Below are positions 22,301 to 29,937 of a DNA stretch of 32,419 nt, piece after piece; the first letter of the stretch is position 1, and the number at the start of each line of letters is the position of its first letter. This stretch comes from Blastocatellia bacterium UBA7656. Its GTDB lineage: Bacteria; Acidobacteriota; Blastocatellia; UBA7656. The position numbers were made by a program, and so were the translations under genes. The DNA lies in NCBI GenBank assembly GCA_002483445.1, contig DLHY01000131.1:736-33154 (forward strand). Direction: 5' to 3'. The notes under the pieces were generated by a model, which saw only the letters and a list, made by a program, of their open reading frames with translations, was not told the origin of the DNA and searched no databases.

Positions 22301-22469
22301 CAGCGGTGCGTCCGCCCATATTCGCCGGACCGATGCTGCGCCATTGAAGCTGTTCGAGGAGCTTGACATCGAAAGGCGCGGAGTTGTTCTGAGCTTGAGA
22401 GTGATTCTGAAAGAAAGCGATGAGAGTGAGCGCGACTATGAGACACAAAGCCTTGAATCGATTTTGCAC
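19326..22469 (-). CDS. secreted Asp-box (sortilin/VPS10-like) beta-propeller protein
   Basis: 1047 residues from GTG at 22469, chosen because GGAGGT lies six bases before it; the frame is open 28 codons further upstream without a ribosome site. Signal peptide follows at once (LCLIVALTLIAFF, then SQAQ). From about residue 40 to 720 the chain contains at least ten Asp-box turns of the type TTDGGKTW, SLDGGKTW and STDRGETF, forming two beta-propellers of the sortilin/BNR class, with DPxNPxxxYAG spacers. The rest is an Ig-like segment (KRIREIQRAPTEKGLNRVAWDL, then GTYTVKLTVND) and a helical coiled-coil tail (about 900-1047). Such proteins are exported and may bind sugar or peptide ligands; catalytic residues of sialidases are not evident. 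It is followed on the minus strand by the four-helix gene. Confidence 0.85.
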   Translation of the reverse strand: MQNRFKALCLIVALTLIAFFQNHSQAQNNSAPFDVKLLEQLQWRSIGPANMGGRTADVEGVAGNPAIIYVGTASGGIFKTTNGGTTWSPIFERQSTISIGDLALDPNNPDVIWAGTGESNTRNSVSFGDGVYKSLDGGKTWQHMGLRDSERISRIVINPQNPDIVYVGALGHAFGPNEERGVFMTTDGGRTWQKTLYIDREHGVSDLEIDASNPNILYAGMWSFERKPWTHRSGSEKGGVHKSIDGGRTWKKLTEGLPKLMGRIGVKVAPSNPNTVYVIVESKEGTLYRSTDRGETFSQVSKNPSIVSRGFYYTDLRVDPTNENRVYAVASTLFVSIDGGKSFRSITGRTHIDYHALWIDTKNPKRLWQGQDGGVAVSYDQGETWDYANNFPAGQFYHVHADNRLPFYYVMGGLQDNGSWSGPSRSREPAGIMNDDWRMVSFGDGFQTLNHEDDPELYLSESQGGNIVRTDFRTREQQLVATYISAGGAAKDQKYRFNWNAPFFVSPHDKNTVYLGGNSVFKSTDFGKTWAKASNDLTTNDAEKLKDAGGPVAFENSSAEFYSTIISLAESPVKAGVLWAGTDDGNLQITTDGGKTWNNIIKNVSVPAASPVSHIELSRTNVDTAYVAFERHMFDDFRPYIFKTTDGGKTWKSISGNLPAKAYLQVAREDPRNPNLIYAGTELGLFATYNDGANWLPLNLKNFPNVSVHDIKIHPRENDLILATHGRSLWIFDDATPIQQMSAEIAASDAHLFDIRPALRFSSMFTRYGIGDKPFTGPNTAYGALITYYLKDKPGEGKKLKLEVFDSAGKRIREIQRAPTEKGLNRVAWDLTYDPPKERRPSTDQGDSFFGGGSRGPQALPGTYTVKLTVNDKTIEKRVEVRLDPTLRVDVAELRTVFDQSSRLRDMISSINESLRMLDSIKGQLQQIEKTIKDRLPDTATEQVKMIGEYVKQVEALADKMARNAEPSLGFGESPRVVDKLVNLFFTIEGVNAAPTSAQREMFDELAVEVPQRINEVNKFINQTVAQMNEALKKAGLPVLIAGKAIQ

Positions 22470-22574
22470 CGAGTTACCTCCACGTTGAGCCACTGTTTGT
22501 TTGGGATTTGGAAGAATAAAACAGGAACCGGCAATTAGTCCATTCGCAGACAAAGCTCCGGGGCGAGCGAAACT

Positions 22575-24833
22575 TCATCTCGCTTTGATATTGGTGATCG
22601 AGACGGTTTCAAGGCCGAAGCTGCCGCGCGAGAAAGCTATGCGCCTTCCATCGGGCGCGAGGGCGAATGAAAATATGCGGTCAGTTGACTTGAAATATTC
22701 TTTGGTCGGGCTGCCATCCGTCGGCACAAGAATGATCCAAGAGTTGTCAATGCTTATGCAAAACAATCCGTCTTCAGTCCATTGCACGATGCTGTAAACC
22801 TCAACGTCGAGCGTCTTCGCCGGTTCGCCTCCATCCATCGGTTTGATGATTATAACCCTGCGCTTTTTCTCCTCGTCGATCAGTACGAATGCCAGCAGCT
22901 TCCCATCAGGCGAGATTGCGAAACTGCGAGTCTTCTCGGCCAGCGTTACGGACTCGCCTCCATCGATGGACACTTTTTTTACGACCAGACGGGGCGGCTC
23001 CCATGCTGCGTAAACCACCCATTGACTATCGGGCGTGATCTCGACGCGCTCACACCCTTTGCGCCAGTCGGTCAATTGTCTGGGGTTTCGACCATCGCTA
23101 TCGATGCGCCATACTTCCTGACTGCCGCTGCGGTTTGAAGCGAAAACTATATAGCGGCCATCAGGCGACATCGAAGGCCAGCAGTTTCGGCGCTCATCAG
23201 TGGTGAGCCGCTCTCTCCCCGATCCGTCAGCATTCATGATCCATAGATCGGATTTGTCGCTGTCGCCATCGCTGTGAAGAATCCTGCCATCAGGCGTCCA
23301 TCTCAGATACTCATAACTTTCATCATCCGATGTGATCTTGCGAGCATTGTTCAAATCAGCGATGTCGCCTATCCACAGGCTCTCGTCGGCGGCGATTCGT
23401 TTCGCCAGTATCGTCTCTCCGTCCGCCGTGATGGTCGTTTCCGTATACTTGCTCGAATCATTCGTGATTTGTGTCGCTTCGCCGCTCGGATAAGAAAGAT
23501 GCCATAGTTGCTGGTGCGCTCCGGCTTTATCAGCCAGAGTCATCACCATCCCGCTCGCGTCGGGCAGCCAGGTGATGTGTGGAATGAAACCTTCCATCGG
23601 CTGTGTGATCGCTCGTTCTTCTCCGCCGTCGGAGGGAATCTCGACGATCTGCCATGTGACCTGACTTATTACGGCGTCGTTTCTCACAATCACAGCGATG
23701 GTTTTCCCATCGGGCGACCAGGCGTATCGCCATAAGGTGTAGCGCGAGTTTGAAGGAAGAATGATGCGCTCATCGCTGCCATCGATATTGGCCGTGAGGA
23801 GCGAGGGCTTCCTCACGCCCCGCTTGAAGACCAGGCGACGACCATCGGGCGAAAAGCTCGGATCGCCGCCGATTCTTTCCATCACTATCTTTGCCGAACC
23901 GCCAAGCACGGGGACTCTGTACAATGCGCCTTCAGGGTGCTTGTCACCGAGAAAAAGACAATAAACATAATTGCTGTCTCTGCTGAAAGTCAGTCCTCGG
24001 TAGTTGACCTCGGGCGAAAGCCTTATGGCGCTTTCGGTCGCCGTCTGCCTGATCCACAGCCCATCGGTCGAAGTGCCGCTTACGATGTATGCCAGATATT
24101 TCCCGTCCGGCGATATTATGGCTCCGTCTCGTCCGACGTTGGGCAGTAGGGTCATCTTCATTCCGTCGAATGAGAAAGCAGGTTTCGCGCTGCCCGCTCC
24201 GATCCATTTATACAAACCGATAAACAGGCCCGCAGCGACGATCAACGAAACCGCGACCATCGCTTTATGTTTCTTCACTAGATCGATAATGCCTTCGGCT
24301 GGTTTTGATTCCTCGCTCGCAATAATCCTCGATCTCGACGCCTCGACTAATTCTTCGCCTCCTGCGGGCAGTGTTGATTTCACATAAGCAGCGATCCCGG
24401 CGCGGGCTTCGTCCACAGGTTTTTCCACTGCTTCCACTTCATCGATGACGATCTCAGCCGTCGTGCGTTTTTCGACGAGATATATTTCATCCGAGTCGGG
24501 CAGGCAGATGACCGGCGCGACGAAGCGATAGCCCCGCTTGGGGAGCGTCTGAATGTAGGTTTCCGCCCCCGGCTCGTCGCCGAGAGTTTTTCTCAGCGTC
24601 GAGATGCTGTTTTTGAGATTGGCTTCTTCAACGATGGCGTCGGGCCAGACCATTTCCATAAGAGCATCTTTTTCCATGACCTGCCCGCTACGCTCGACCA
24701 GAACGAGGAGGAGTTGAAAAATTTTGAGCGTGAGATGAACTATCTCGCCGTTGCGGAGCAGAACTCGCTTGCGAGCATCAAGCCGAAACTCGCCGAATTC
24801 GTAATAGCGGGCCTTCTGCTGACTCATAATCAT
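22575..24833 (-). CDS. winged-helix transmembrane regulator with TolB-type propeller (CadC-like)
   Basis: 752 residues. Residues 10-107 form an OmpR/PhoB winged helix (YEFGEFRLDARKRVLLRNGE, LTLKIFQLLLVLVERSGQV, LKNSISTLRKTLGDE, YIQTLPKRGYRFVAPV). A loosely charged linker leads to one membrane helix at about 191-210, then a TolB/WD40-like propeller outside the membrane (about 235-748; SPDGKYLAYIVSG, SPDGRRLVFKRG, SPDGRYIVFASNRSGSQEVW). A one-step sensor of the CadC/ToxR plan, common in acidobacteria: DNA-binding inside, ligand sensing outside. There is no receiver domain. The targets are not visible, but it diverges from the small HTH gene at 24998 over 164 bp. It ends 105 bp before the start of the Asp-box gene on the same strand. 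Confidence 0.92.
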   Translation of the reverse strand: MIMSQQKARYYEFGEFRLDARKRVLLRNGEIVHLTLKIFQLLLVLVERSGQVMEKDALMEMVWPDAIVEEANLKNSISTLRKTLGDEPGAETYIQTLPKRGYRFVAPVICLPDSDEIYLVEKRTTAEIVIDEVEAVEKPVDEARAGIAAYVKSTLPAGGEELVEASRSRIIASEESKPAEGIIDLVKKHKAMVAVSLIVAAGLFIGLYKWIGAGSAKPAFSFDGMKMTLLPNVGRDGAIISPDGKYLAYIVSGTSTDGLWIRQTATESAIRLSPEVNYRGLTFSRDSNYVYCLFLGDKHPEGALYRVPVLGGSAKIVMERIGGDPSFSPDGRRLVFKRGVRKPSLLTANIDGSDERIILPSNSRYTLWRYAWSPDGKTIAVIVRNDAVISQVTWQIVEIPSDGGEERAITQPMEGFIPHITWLPDASGMVMTLADKAGAHQQLWHLSYPSGEATQITNDSSKYTETTITADGETILAKRIAADESLWIGDIADLNNARKITSDDESYEYLRWTPDGRILHSDGDSDKSDLWIMNADGSGRERLTTDERRNCWPSMSPDGRYIVFASNRSGSQEVWRIDSDGRNPRQLTDWRKGCERVEITPDSQWVVYAAWEPPRLVVKKVSIDGGESVTLAEKTRSFAISPDGKLLAFVLIDEEKKRRVIIIKPMDGGEPAKTLDVEVYSIVQWTEDGLFCISIDNSWIILVPTDGSPTKEYFKSTDRIFSFALAPDGRRIAFSRGSFGLETVSITNIKAR

Positions 24834-24997
24834 TTTGCTATTGGTTTCGCCGCTCTGGACTTTTTTTCTGCCGATTTTGCCGCTCTTTCTGCTTTTTGCT
24901 GGCTACTTCTGCCAGCCGTCACGGCTATCGTACCTGGGGTCGAACATAAGACGACGCGCAATTTTAGCGCAATGCGCGAGCAGGAGCAAAGAGGGCG

Positions 24998-25333
24998 ATG
25001 AATAAATCCAGACATACTCGAATCACCGTCAGCACAAGCGAGATCACGCTCATAAGAAAGCTCAACGGCACGGCTGAGGCCGATTGCCCCGAGTGCCGGG
25101 CGCGCGTCGAGATGGCTACCGTCGAGCAGGCCGTAACGATGACCGGCATTCATTCGCGCGCCATCTACGGATGGGTCGAGCGCGGGATGGTTCATTTCCT
25201 TGAGACCGCAGGAGGCCATCTGCTCATCTGCCTCGACTCGCTTCGCGAAGCACAACAGAACTCGTGTCGAGAGACACAAAAACTCAAATCACCCGACAAG
25301 CCGTTTCTGCCATCGGCGGCGGGGGAGGAGTGA
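24998..25333 (+). CDS. small helix-turn-helix protein with a Cys-x2-Cys motif
   Basis: 111 residues. A beta-like start (RITVSTSEITLIRKLNG), a zinc-ribbon-like pair Cys30-x2-Cys33 (ADCPECRARVEMAT), then an excisionase/MerR-like HTH (about 41-72; TVEQAVTMTGIHSRAIYGWV, ERGMVHFLETAGGHLLICL). From memory this domain pair recurs upstream of surface-protein genes in acidobacteria. The C-terminus is polar and unstructured. No good ribosome site is visible: GAGGGCG precedes the ATG by a few bases. The next gene starts 52 bp after its stop on the same strand, so the two may share a transcript. Confidence 0.7.
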   Translation: MNKSRHTRITVSTSEITLIRKLNGTAEADCPECRARVEMATVEQAVTMTGIHSRAIYGWVERGMVHFLETAGGHLLICLDSLREAQQNSCRETQKLKSPDKPFLPSAAGEE

Positions 25334-25385
25334 AGGCACCCTCGAACCAACGAGGCTCTGAAACCGAATCAGATAAGGAGAAACG

Positions 25386-26915
25386 ATGATGAGTAAGACA
25401 AACAAGCTTATGGCAATCGCAATGATAATGATGATGATGAGCGCAGCGATGGCTCAGAATCAATCCGAGAAGAAGCAGGACAAGCAGCCTGCGGCTGCTG
25501 TGACGGATGTGTCGGGCAGCGGCACTTCCGGCCAGATTCCGAAATGGACGGGAACCTTCGGCACAAGTTCTTTCGTGCTTGGCAACTCAATCATATCGGA
25601 AGACAAATTCGGCAACATCGGTATAGGCACGACCGCGCCGACCGCGAAGCTGACCGTCAGAGGCATGATCGAAACCACGCTCGGCGGATTGAGGTTCCCT
25701 GACGGGACTGTTCAGACGACATCGGCTACAGGAGCCAATTTCGCGCTCGTGCATGACACGACGCTTACGGGCAACGGTACGAGCGTCTCGCCGCTTGGGA
25801 TCAATATAGTGCATGACGCGACGCTTATGGGCAGCGGGACTGTCGCCTCGCCGCTTGGGATCAAGCTTCCGCTCAACCTGACCGCAACAGGAAACGGCAT
25901 CGGCATCAACGTCACAGGCGGCGCGGGCTGCATCCCCCTTTTCGGCTTTGGCAGTTGCGACGCCATCGTCGCTCAGGGCGGCAGCTTCGGCATTGGCGTG
26001 ACTGCGATAGGCGGCCCCGATGGCGGCGAGGGTTTGAACGCCAGAGGACTGAAAGGGCCAGGCATCATCAGCAGGGGCGCTGATGTTGCAGGCAGTTTCG
26101 GTGCCGCGGAAGGCGTGAGTAGTCAAGGCGGCATGAGCGACTCTGGAACAGGCGGCGCAGGCATAAGCGGTGCGGGCGGCAATGCGCCCGGCGATGGAGG
26201 AGCCGGCGGCACAGGCGGCGGATTCCTCGGCGGCAGAGGCGGCGCTACGGGAGGCACAGGAGTAGTTGCCATAGGCGGCACAGGCGTCAGCGGCACAGGC
26301 GGCGTCGGCTTGGTTGTCAGAGCTGGCGGCGGTAACACCATGGTGACGCCGAGGGCTCTTGCCGGACATTTCATGGGGGGCGATGTGAATATCGATGGAG
26401 GCACCCTAAGAGCTAATCGAAAGCTTTTCCATATAGACCATCCGCTCGATCCCGAAAACAAATACCTCAACCACGCCTCGATCGAGTCTTCTGAAGTCCT
26501 CAACATCTACAGCGGCAACATCACGACAGACGAGAGTGGCGATGCCATAGTCACCTTGCCCGGCTGGTTCGAGGCACTGAATAAGGATTGCCGCTATCAA
26601 CTCACTGTCATCGGCACTTTCGCCCAGGCCATCGTCGCCGAGAAGATCAAAGGCAATCGCTTCGTCATTAAGACGAACGCGCCCAATGTGGAAGTCAGTT
26701 GGCAAATCACTGGCGTGCGCTCAGATCCAGCAACGCTCAATCATCCCCTGGTGGTGGAAGAAGACAAACCCGAAAGAGAGCGCGGCTACTATCTGAACCC
26801 GGAGGCGTATGACCAGCCTGAAGAGAAAAACGTCAACTGGGCGCAGTACCCTGAACTGATGCGTCAGATCAAAGAAGCGCGCAAGCAGATGAAGCGGAAG
26901 CCACAGCAGCGATAG
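25386..26915 (+). CDS. secreted Gly-rich fibre-like protein
   Basis: 509 residues, AAGGAG five bases before ATG. Signal peptide 1-23 (MAIAMIMMMMSAAMA, then QNQ). Then a collar-like segment of the kind seen in phage tail-fibre and trimeric adhesin stalks (GQIPKWTGTFGTSSFVLGNS, GNIGIGTTAPTAKLTV, FPDGTVQTT), a 20-residue tandem repeat (25749-25868), a long Gly/Ala-rich region (about residues 175-325) and a conserved C-terminal domain (KLFHIDHPLDPENKYLNHAS, YSGNITTDESGDAIVTLPGW, YQLTVIGTFAQAIVA) ending in a charged tail. The C-terminal block looks globular and is shared, as I recall, by other surface proteins of soil bacteria; its job is unknown. The composition suggests a surface or extracellular fibre. 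Confidence 0.7.
   Translation: MMSKTNKLMAIAMIMMMMSAAMAQNQSEKKQDKQPAAAVTDVSGSGTSGQIPKWTGTFGTSSFVLGNSIISEDKFGNIGIGTTAPTAKLTVRGMIETTLGGLRFPDGTVQTTSATGANFALVHDTTLTGNGTSVSPLGINIVHDATLMGSGTVASPLGIKLPLNLTATGNGIGINVTGGAGCIPLFGFGSCDAIVAQGGSFGIGVTAIGGPDGGEGLNARGLKGPGIISRGADVAGSFGAAEGVSSQGGMSDSGTGGAGISGAGGNAPGDGGAGGTGGGFLGGRGGATGGTGVVAIGGTGVSGTGGVGLVVRAGGGNTMVTPRALAGHFMGGDVNIDGGTLRANRKLFHIDHPLDPENKYLNHASIESSEVLNIYSGNITTDESGDAIVTLPGWFEALNKDCRYQLTVIGTFAQAIVAEKIKGNRFVIKTNAPNVEVSWQITGVRSDPATLNHPLVVEEDKPERERGYYLNPEAYDQPEEKNVNWAQYPELMRQIKEARKQMKRKPQQR
25749..25868 (+). repeat. 60-bp tandem coding repeat (two copies)
   Basis: VHDTTLTGNGTSVSPLGINI and VHDATLMGSGTVASPLGIKL are encoded back to back, about 80 per cent alike in DNA, with a weaker third echo (LNLTATGNGIGINV) after them. 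Such stalk repeats can expand or shrink by slippage. Confidence 0.85.
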
Positions 26916-26996
26916 CGTCTCTGATGGACAGGCTCGGCAGTTTGGCCTTTTCTATTCGGCCACTGAGTTGAAAGGCGCAGAGCGCGTTGAGACGAT

Positions 26997-27014
26997 GCAG
27001 AGAAAAATCTCTGC
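26997..27014. repeat. hairpin with TCTCTGCG echoes, downstream of the fibre gene
   Basis: GCAGAGA-AAAA-TCTCTGC is a perfect 7-bp hairpin, followed by two more TCTCTGCG copies. No T-run follows, so it is at best a weak terminator for the gene at 25386-26915. The stretch 26916-27321 holds this, the MITE and its flanks, no gene. Confidence 0.55.
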
Positions 27015-27075
27015 GCGATCTCTGCGTTCTCTGCGCCTCAGCGTTGAACCGAGGTTGCAGGCAGACTGATTCATC

Positions 27076-27085
27076 GTTTTACAAA
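27076..27085. repeat. left target-site duplication of the MITE (10 bp)
   Basis: GTTTTACAAA at 27076-27085 is repeated exactly at 27237-27246, directly outside the terminal inverted repeats. Confidence 0.8.
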
Positions 27086-27236
27086 CAGGGCTGTTGCAAA
27101 GTAGCTCGACAACGAAAAAATCCGACTGACCTGGGAGCGCACACCAGCGTGCAAGGCTTTAGGATTCGCTTGATCCCCGAATGCGCGAGACCAGCAGGCA
27201 AGATGCCTGCGCTCCCAGGTTTTTGCAACAGCCCTG
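27086..27236. mobile_element. 151-bp MITE with 15-bp terminal inverted repeats
   Basis: Ends are CAGGGCTGTTGCAAA and its exact complement. A second perfect inverted repeat lies inside (27130-27141 with 27208-27219, CCTGGGAGCGCA). A 10-bp direct repeat flanks it. No coding capacity. Ends starting CAGGG with an 8-10-bp duplication are what I recall for the ISAs1 family, so an ISAs1-type transposase elsewhere in the genome may mobilise it; that family link is tentative. Confidence 0.8.
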
Positions 27237-27246
27237 GTTTTACAAA
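27237..27246. repeat. right target-site duplication of the MITE (10 bp)
   Basis: Exact copy of GTTTTACAAA found left of the element. Confidence 0.8.
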
Positions 27247-27321
27247 TCCTCATGTGACTCTGCGGCCAAACATCGTATAAGCTCTATGCGATAAATTTGC
27301 TCATCATCGGAGGATTGAAGA

Positions 27322-27954
27322 ATGACGTCAGATCATCCGCAATCGGCTATCGATGAAGACGATACTCAAACGGCGCTGTCGCTTGCAAAATATCTTGTAG
27401 CGGGCGCGTTCGGCTTTTGTCTCGCAAGCCTCTGCGTATTTGCCACTGTAGCATTCGCCGAACGATGGATGTACGACAGACTGGGACTCGCGGGCGCTTA
27501 CCTTGTCTGGACGTGTCTCTTCATATTGCTCGGAGGCGGAGTCCTAAGCCCGCTCCTCATTGGTCGTCGCCTTGGATGGTTTTACGTTTTGTTCAGCCTT
27601 GCTTTCCTCGCTTATGCAGTCGGCTGGACGGGCGCGTATTTCACGCTTCGAGGCGCAGCAGGGGAATGGGCAGGCTCTTTCGCGGGGTCTGTTTTTATGG
27701 GGCTGGTCTTCGCCGCCGGGTTCAAGACCTTGCCCGCTGCGCCGAGTTTATGCGCTTTGCTCTTCGTCGCAAACTCCATCGGGTATTTTTCCGGCTCGGC
27801 CCTCAACGACTCGATAGGCGGAAGGACAGGGATGTTGCTTTGGGGCGCAGCCTACGGATTGGCTCTGGGAGCCGGTTTGGGGGCATCGCTTTACATCGCT
27901 CAATCCCGCCGCGCGAATGAATCGATGTCTGAACCAGGAGAGTCGGACAGATGA
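27322..27954 (+). CDS. multi-pass membrane protein of unknown function
   Basis: 210 residues, GGAGG ten bases before the ATG. A soluble acidic N-terminus (about 20 residues), then about six hydrophobic segments: AKYLVAGAFGFCLASLCVFA, GAYLVWTCLFILLGGGVL, WFYVLFSLAFLAYAVGW, GSVFMGLVFAAGF, SLCALLFVANSIGYF and LLWGAAYGLALGAGLGASLY. It ends in a polar tail. No family recognised. Its stop overlaps the start of the next gene by four bases (ATGA), so the two are translationally coupled in one operon with the MFS gene. Confidence 0.75.
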   Translation: MTSDHPQSAIDEDDTQTALSLAKYLVAGAFGFCLASLCVFATVAFAERWMYDRLGLAGAYLVWTCLFILLGGGVLSPLLIGRRLGWFYVLFSLAFLAYAVGWTGAYFTLRGAAGEWAGSFAGSVFMGLVFAAGFKTLPAAPSLCALLFVANSIGYFSGSALNDSIGGRTGMLLWGAAYGLALGAGLGASLYIAQSRRANESMSEPGESDR

Positions 27955-28484
27955 GCAAGGGCGAACTGCTGACAAGGCTGACCATCTGGATCACACTTGC
28001 CGGATACTTCACGGGAGTCGTCGCCCTGAGCCTTTCCCGCGACAGGCGCAAGTGGCAACAAACAGCGAGGCTGGCCTGGACCGTCGGCTGCTTGAGCCTG
28101 CTCGCCCACGTCGCGTGCGCCTTCCACTTCTATCATGACTGGAGTCACGATGCGGCTTATCGCGATACTGCGCGGCAAACATCGGAAGTAACCGGCCTCG
28201 ATTGGGGCGGCGGTTTGTATATCAACTATGCGCTCGTCACGGGCTGGGTCATAGATGCCTTATGGTGGTGGCGAGGACTCGACTCTTATCGCCGCCGTCC
28301 CGGTTTACTGACGGCGATCTGGAATGCGTTTCTGATCTTCATCATCTTCAACGCGACGGTCGTTTTCAAAGCGGGTCTTCTTCGATGGCTCGGCGCAGGG
28401 TTATGTCTGGCGATTGGTCTTGTGTGGCTCGTCAGTTTCAGAAGCAGATTGCAGCCGAGGTCGGATCAAATACTGAAGGCGTGA
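27951..28484 (+). CDS. membrane protein with a His-rich loop, unknown function
   Basis: 177 residues with about five hydrophobic segments (IWITLAGYFTGVVALSL, LAWTVGCLSLLAHVACAF, GGLYINYALVTGWVIDALWW, IWNAFLIFIIFNATVVF, GLCLAIGLVWLVSF). The stretch after helix two is His-rich: His53, His59, His62 and His66 in AHVACAFHFYHDWSHDAAY, followed by DTARQTSEVTGLDWGGGLY. I recall similar proteins in planctomycetes, always unnamed. The clustered His could bind a metal or heme; that is inference. Coupled by a 4-base overlap to the preceding gene and followed after 13 bp by the MFS gene. Confidence 0.75.
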   Translation: MSKGELLTRLTIWITLAGYFTGVVALSLSRDRRKWQQTARLAWTVGCLSLLAHVACAFHFYHDWSHDAAYRDTARQTSEVTGLDWGGGLYINYALVTGWVIDALWWWRGLDSYRRRPGLLTAIWNAFLIFIIFNATVVFKAGLLRWLGAGLCLAIGLVWLVSFRSRLQPRSDQILKA

Positions 28485-28497
28485 CAAAGGACGATGT

Positions 28498-29805
28498 ATG
28501 GATTCATCGAATACCGAAGCGGGCCGCTTGGCGATACTTCCCGCCCGCTTACCTTTTTACTACGGCTGGGTGAATCTCACCGTAGCGGCGATGGCGATGG
28601 TCGGGACGCTTCCCGGCAGGACACAAGGGCTTGGGCTTATCACCGAGCCGCTGATTCGGGACTTGCAGATCGATCATGTGCTGTTCGCTCAGATAAATCT
28701 CTGGGCCACGCTCATCGGCTCGCTCTTTTGCCTCGGCGTCGGACGACTCGTGGACAGGTTCGGAAGTCGGGCGATGCTGGCTGTCATCGCGCTCGCGCTC
28801 GGCGCAGTCGTGTTGCTGATGAGCGGAGTCAGTGGAGTGTTGATGCTGGCCTTGCTGATCACGCTCACGCGCGGGCTGGGGCAGAGCGCGCTTTCGGTCA
28901 TCAGCCTGACGATGGTAGGTCAATGGTTCGTCCGCAGGCTCAATCTTGCGATGGCAGTCTACACGGTACTGTTGAGCATAGGCTTTATGGTGGCGTTTCC
29001 CGTAGTGGGAGCAATGGTGATTGCAGGCGGCTGGCGAACGGCGTGGGCCGCAATCGGCGGCGCTATACTTCTCGTACTCGTTCCTGCGGGCTTGTTGCTT
29101 GTGCGACGAACGCCTGAAGCGTGCGGCATTTCACTCGACGGCGAGAAACGCGAAGAAGGCGAGAGCGAAGATCGAAAAGAAGGCTTCACACTGCGACAGG
29201 CCATAGCGACACCGGCATTCTGGGTCTTAGGTTTGTCGAGCGCAATCTATGGCCTGATCGCTTCAGGCATCGCGCTGTTCAATGAATCGGTTCTGGCTGA
29301 GAGAGGTTTGGACGCTTCGGTTTATCATCGCAGTCTGGTGATCACGGCGTTGACGGCGCTGGCGGGAAATTTTTTGGGCGGCTGGCTGACTACGAGATGG
29401 TCTATGAAGCGGCTGATGGCGCTGGCGATGTGGATGCTGGCTGCTTCGCTCGCGGCGTTGCCTCACATCACTACTGAAGCGCATGTCGCGCTGTACGCGC
29501 TTGTGATGGGACTGGCGGGCGGTTTCGTGATCGTGATTTTTTTCTCGTTCTGGAGCCGAACCTTCGGTCGCGCTCATCTGGGCAGGATTCAGGGAGCAGC
29601 GCAGACGCTCACGGTGCTTGCGTCGGCTGTAGGGCCGCTGTTGCTGGCGGAGTGCGTGGCGCGGACAGGCTCGTATCGAGCGATGTTTTATCTGCTGGCG
29701 TTGGTTGTAGTGGCGCTTGGCGTGAGCGCGTGGCTGGTTCGTGTCCCGGACAGCGTGATATCGGATTCGGCCGTCTCCGCCAGTGAAGCCGACACCGCGG
29801 GTTAA
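28498..29805 (+). CDS. MFS transporter, oxalate/formate-antiporter-like
   Basis: 435 residues, 12 predicted membrane segments in two six-helix halves joined by a charged loop (GEKREEGESEDRKEG, about 218-233). The MFS loop 2-3 motif is visible as GRLVDRFGSRAML, and a looser second-half counterpart as GGWLTTRWSMKRLMA. The start YYGWVNLTVAAMAMVGTLPGR fits the OFA and monocarboxylate branch of the superfamily; the substrate cannot be told. AAAGGA lies about nine bases before the ATG. It is the last gene of the three-gene operon. Confidence 0.9.
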   Translation: MDSSNTEAGRLAILPARLPFYYGWVNLTVAAMAMVGTLPGRTQGLGLITEPLIRDLQIDHVLFAQINLWATLIGSLFCLGVGRLVDRFGSRAMLAVIALALGAVVLLMSGVSGVLMLALLITLTRGLGQSALSVISLTMVGQWFVRRLNLAMAVYTVLLSIGFMVAFPVVGAMVIAGGWRTAWAAIGGAILLVLVPAGLLLVRRTPEACGISLDGEKREEGESEDRKEGFTLRQAIATPAFWVLGLSSAIYGLIASGIALFNESVLAERGLDASVYHRSLVITALTALAGNFLGGWLTTRWSMKRLMALAMWMLAASLAALPHITTEAHVALYALVMGLAGGFVIVIFFSFWSRTFGRAHLGRIQGAAQTLTVLASAVGPLLLAECVARTGSYRAMFYLLALVVVALGVSAWLVRVPDSVISDSAVSASEADTAG

Positions 29806-29937
29806 TTTATCCAGACCCTCCGAGAGCAGGATTTCAAACATGAGTGCAGATATCTAACGCGCGTTGCAGAGGGGATTGCTTCTCGGTCTGTGGAAGATGT
29901 GCTATTATCGCGCCATCTTCTGACTCAAGGAGAGGCG

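Noticed and set aside
29876..29907. Promoter candidate (TTGCTT ... TATTAT) upstream of the TIR-CHAT gene
   Set aside because: Spacing between boxes is about 21 bases, too long for a standard sigma-70 promoter.
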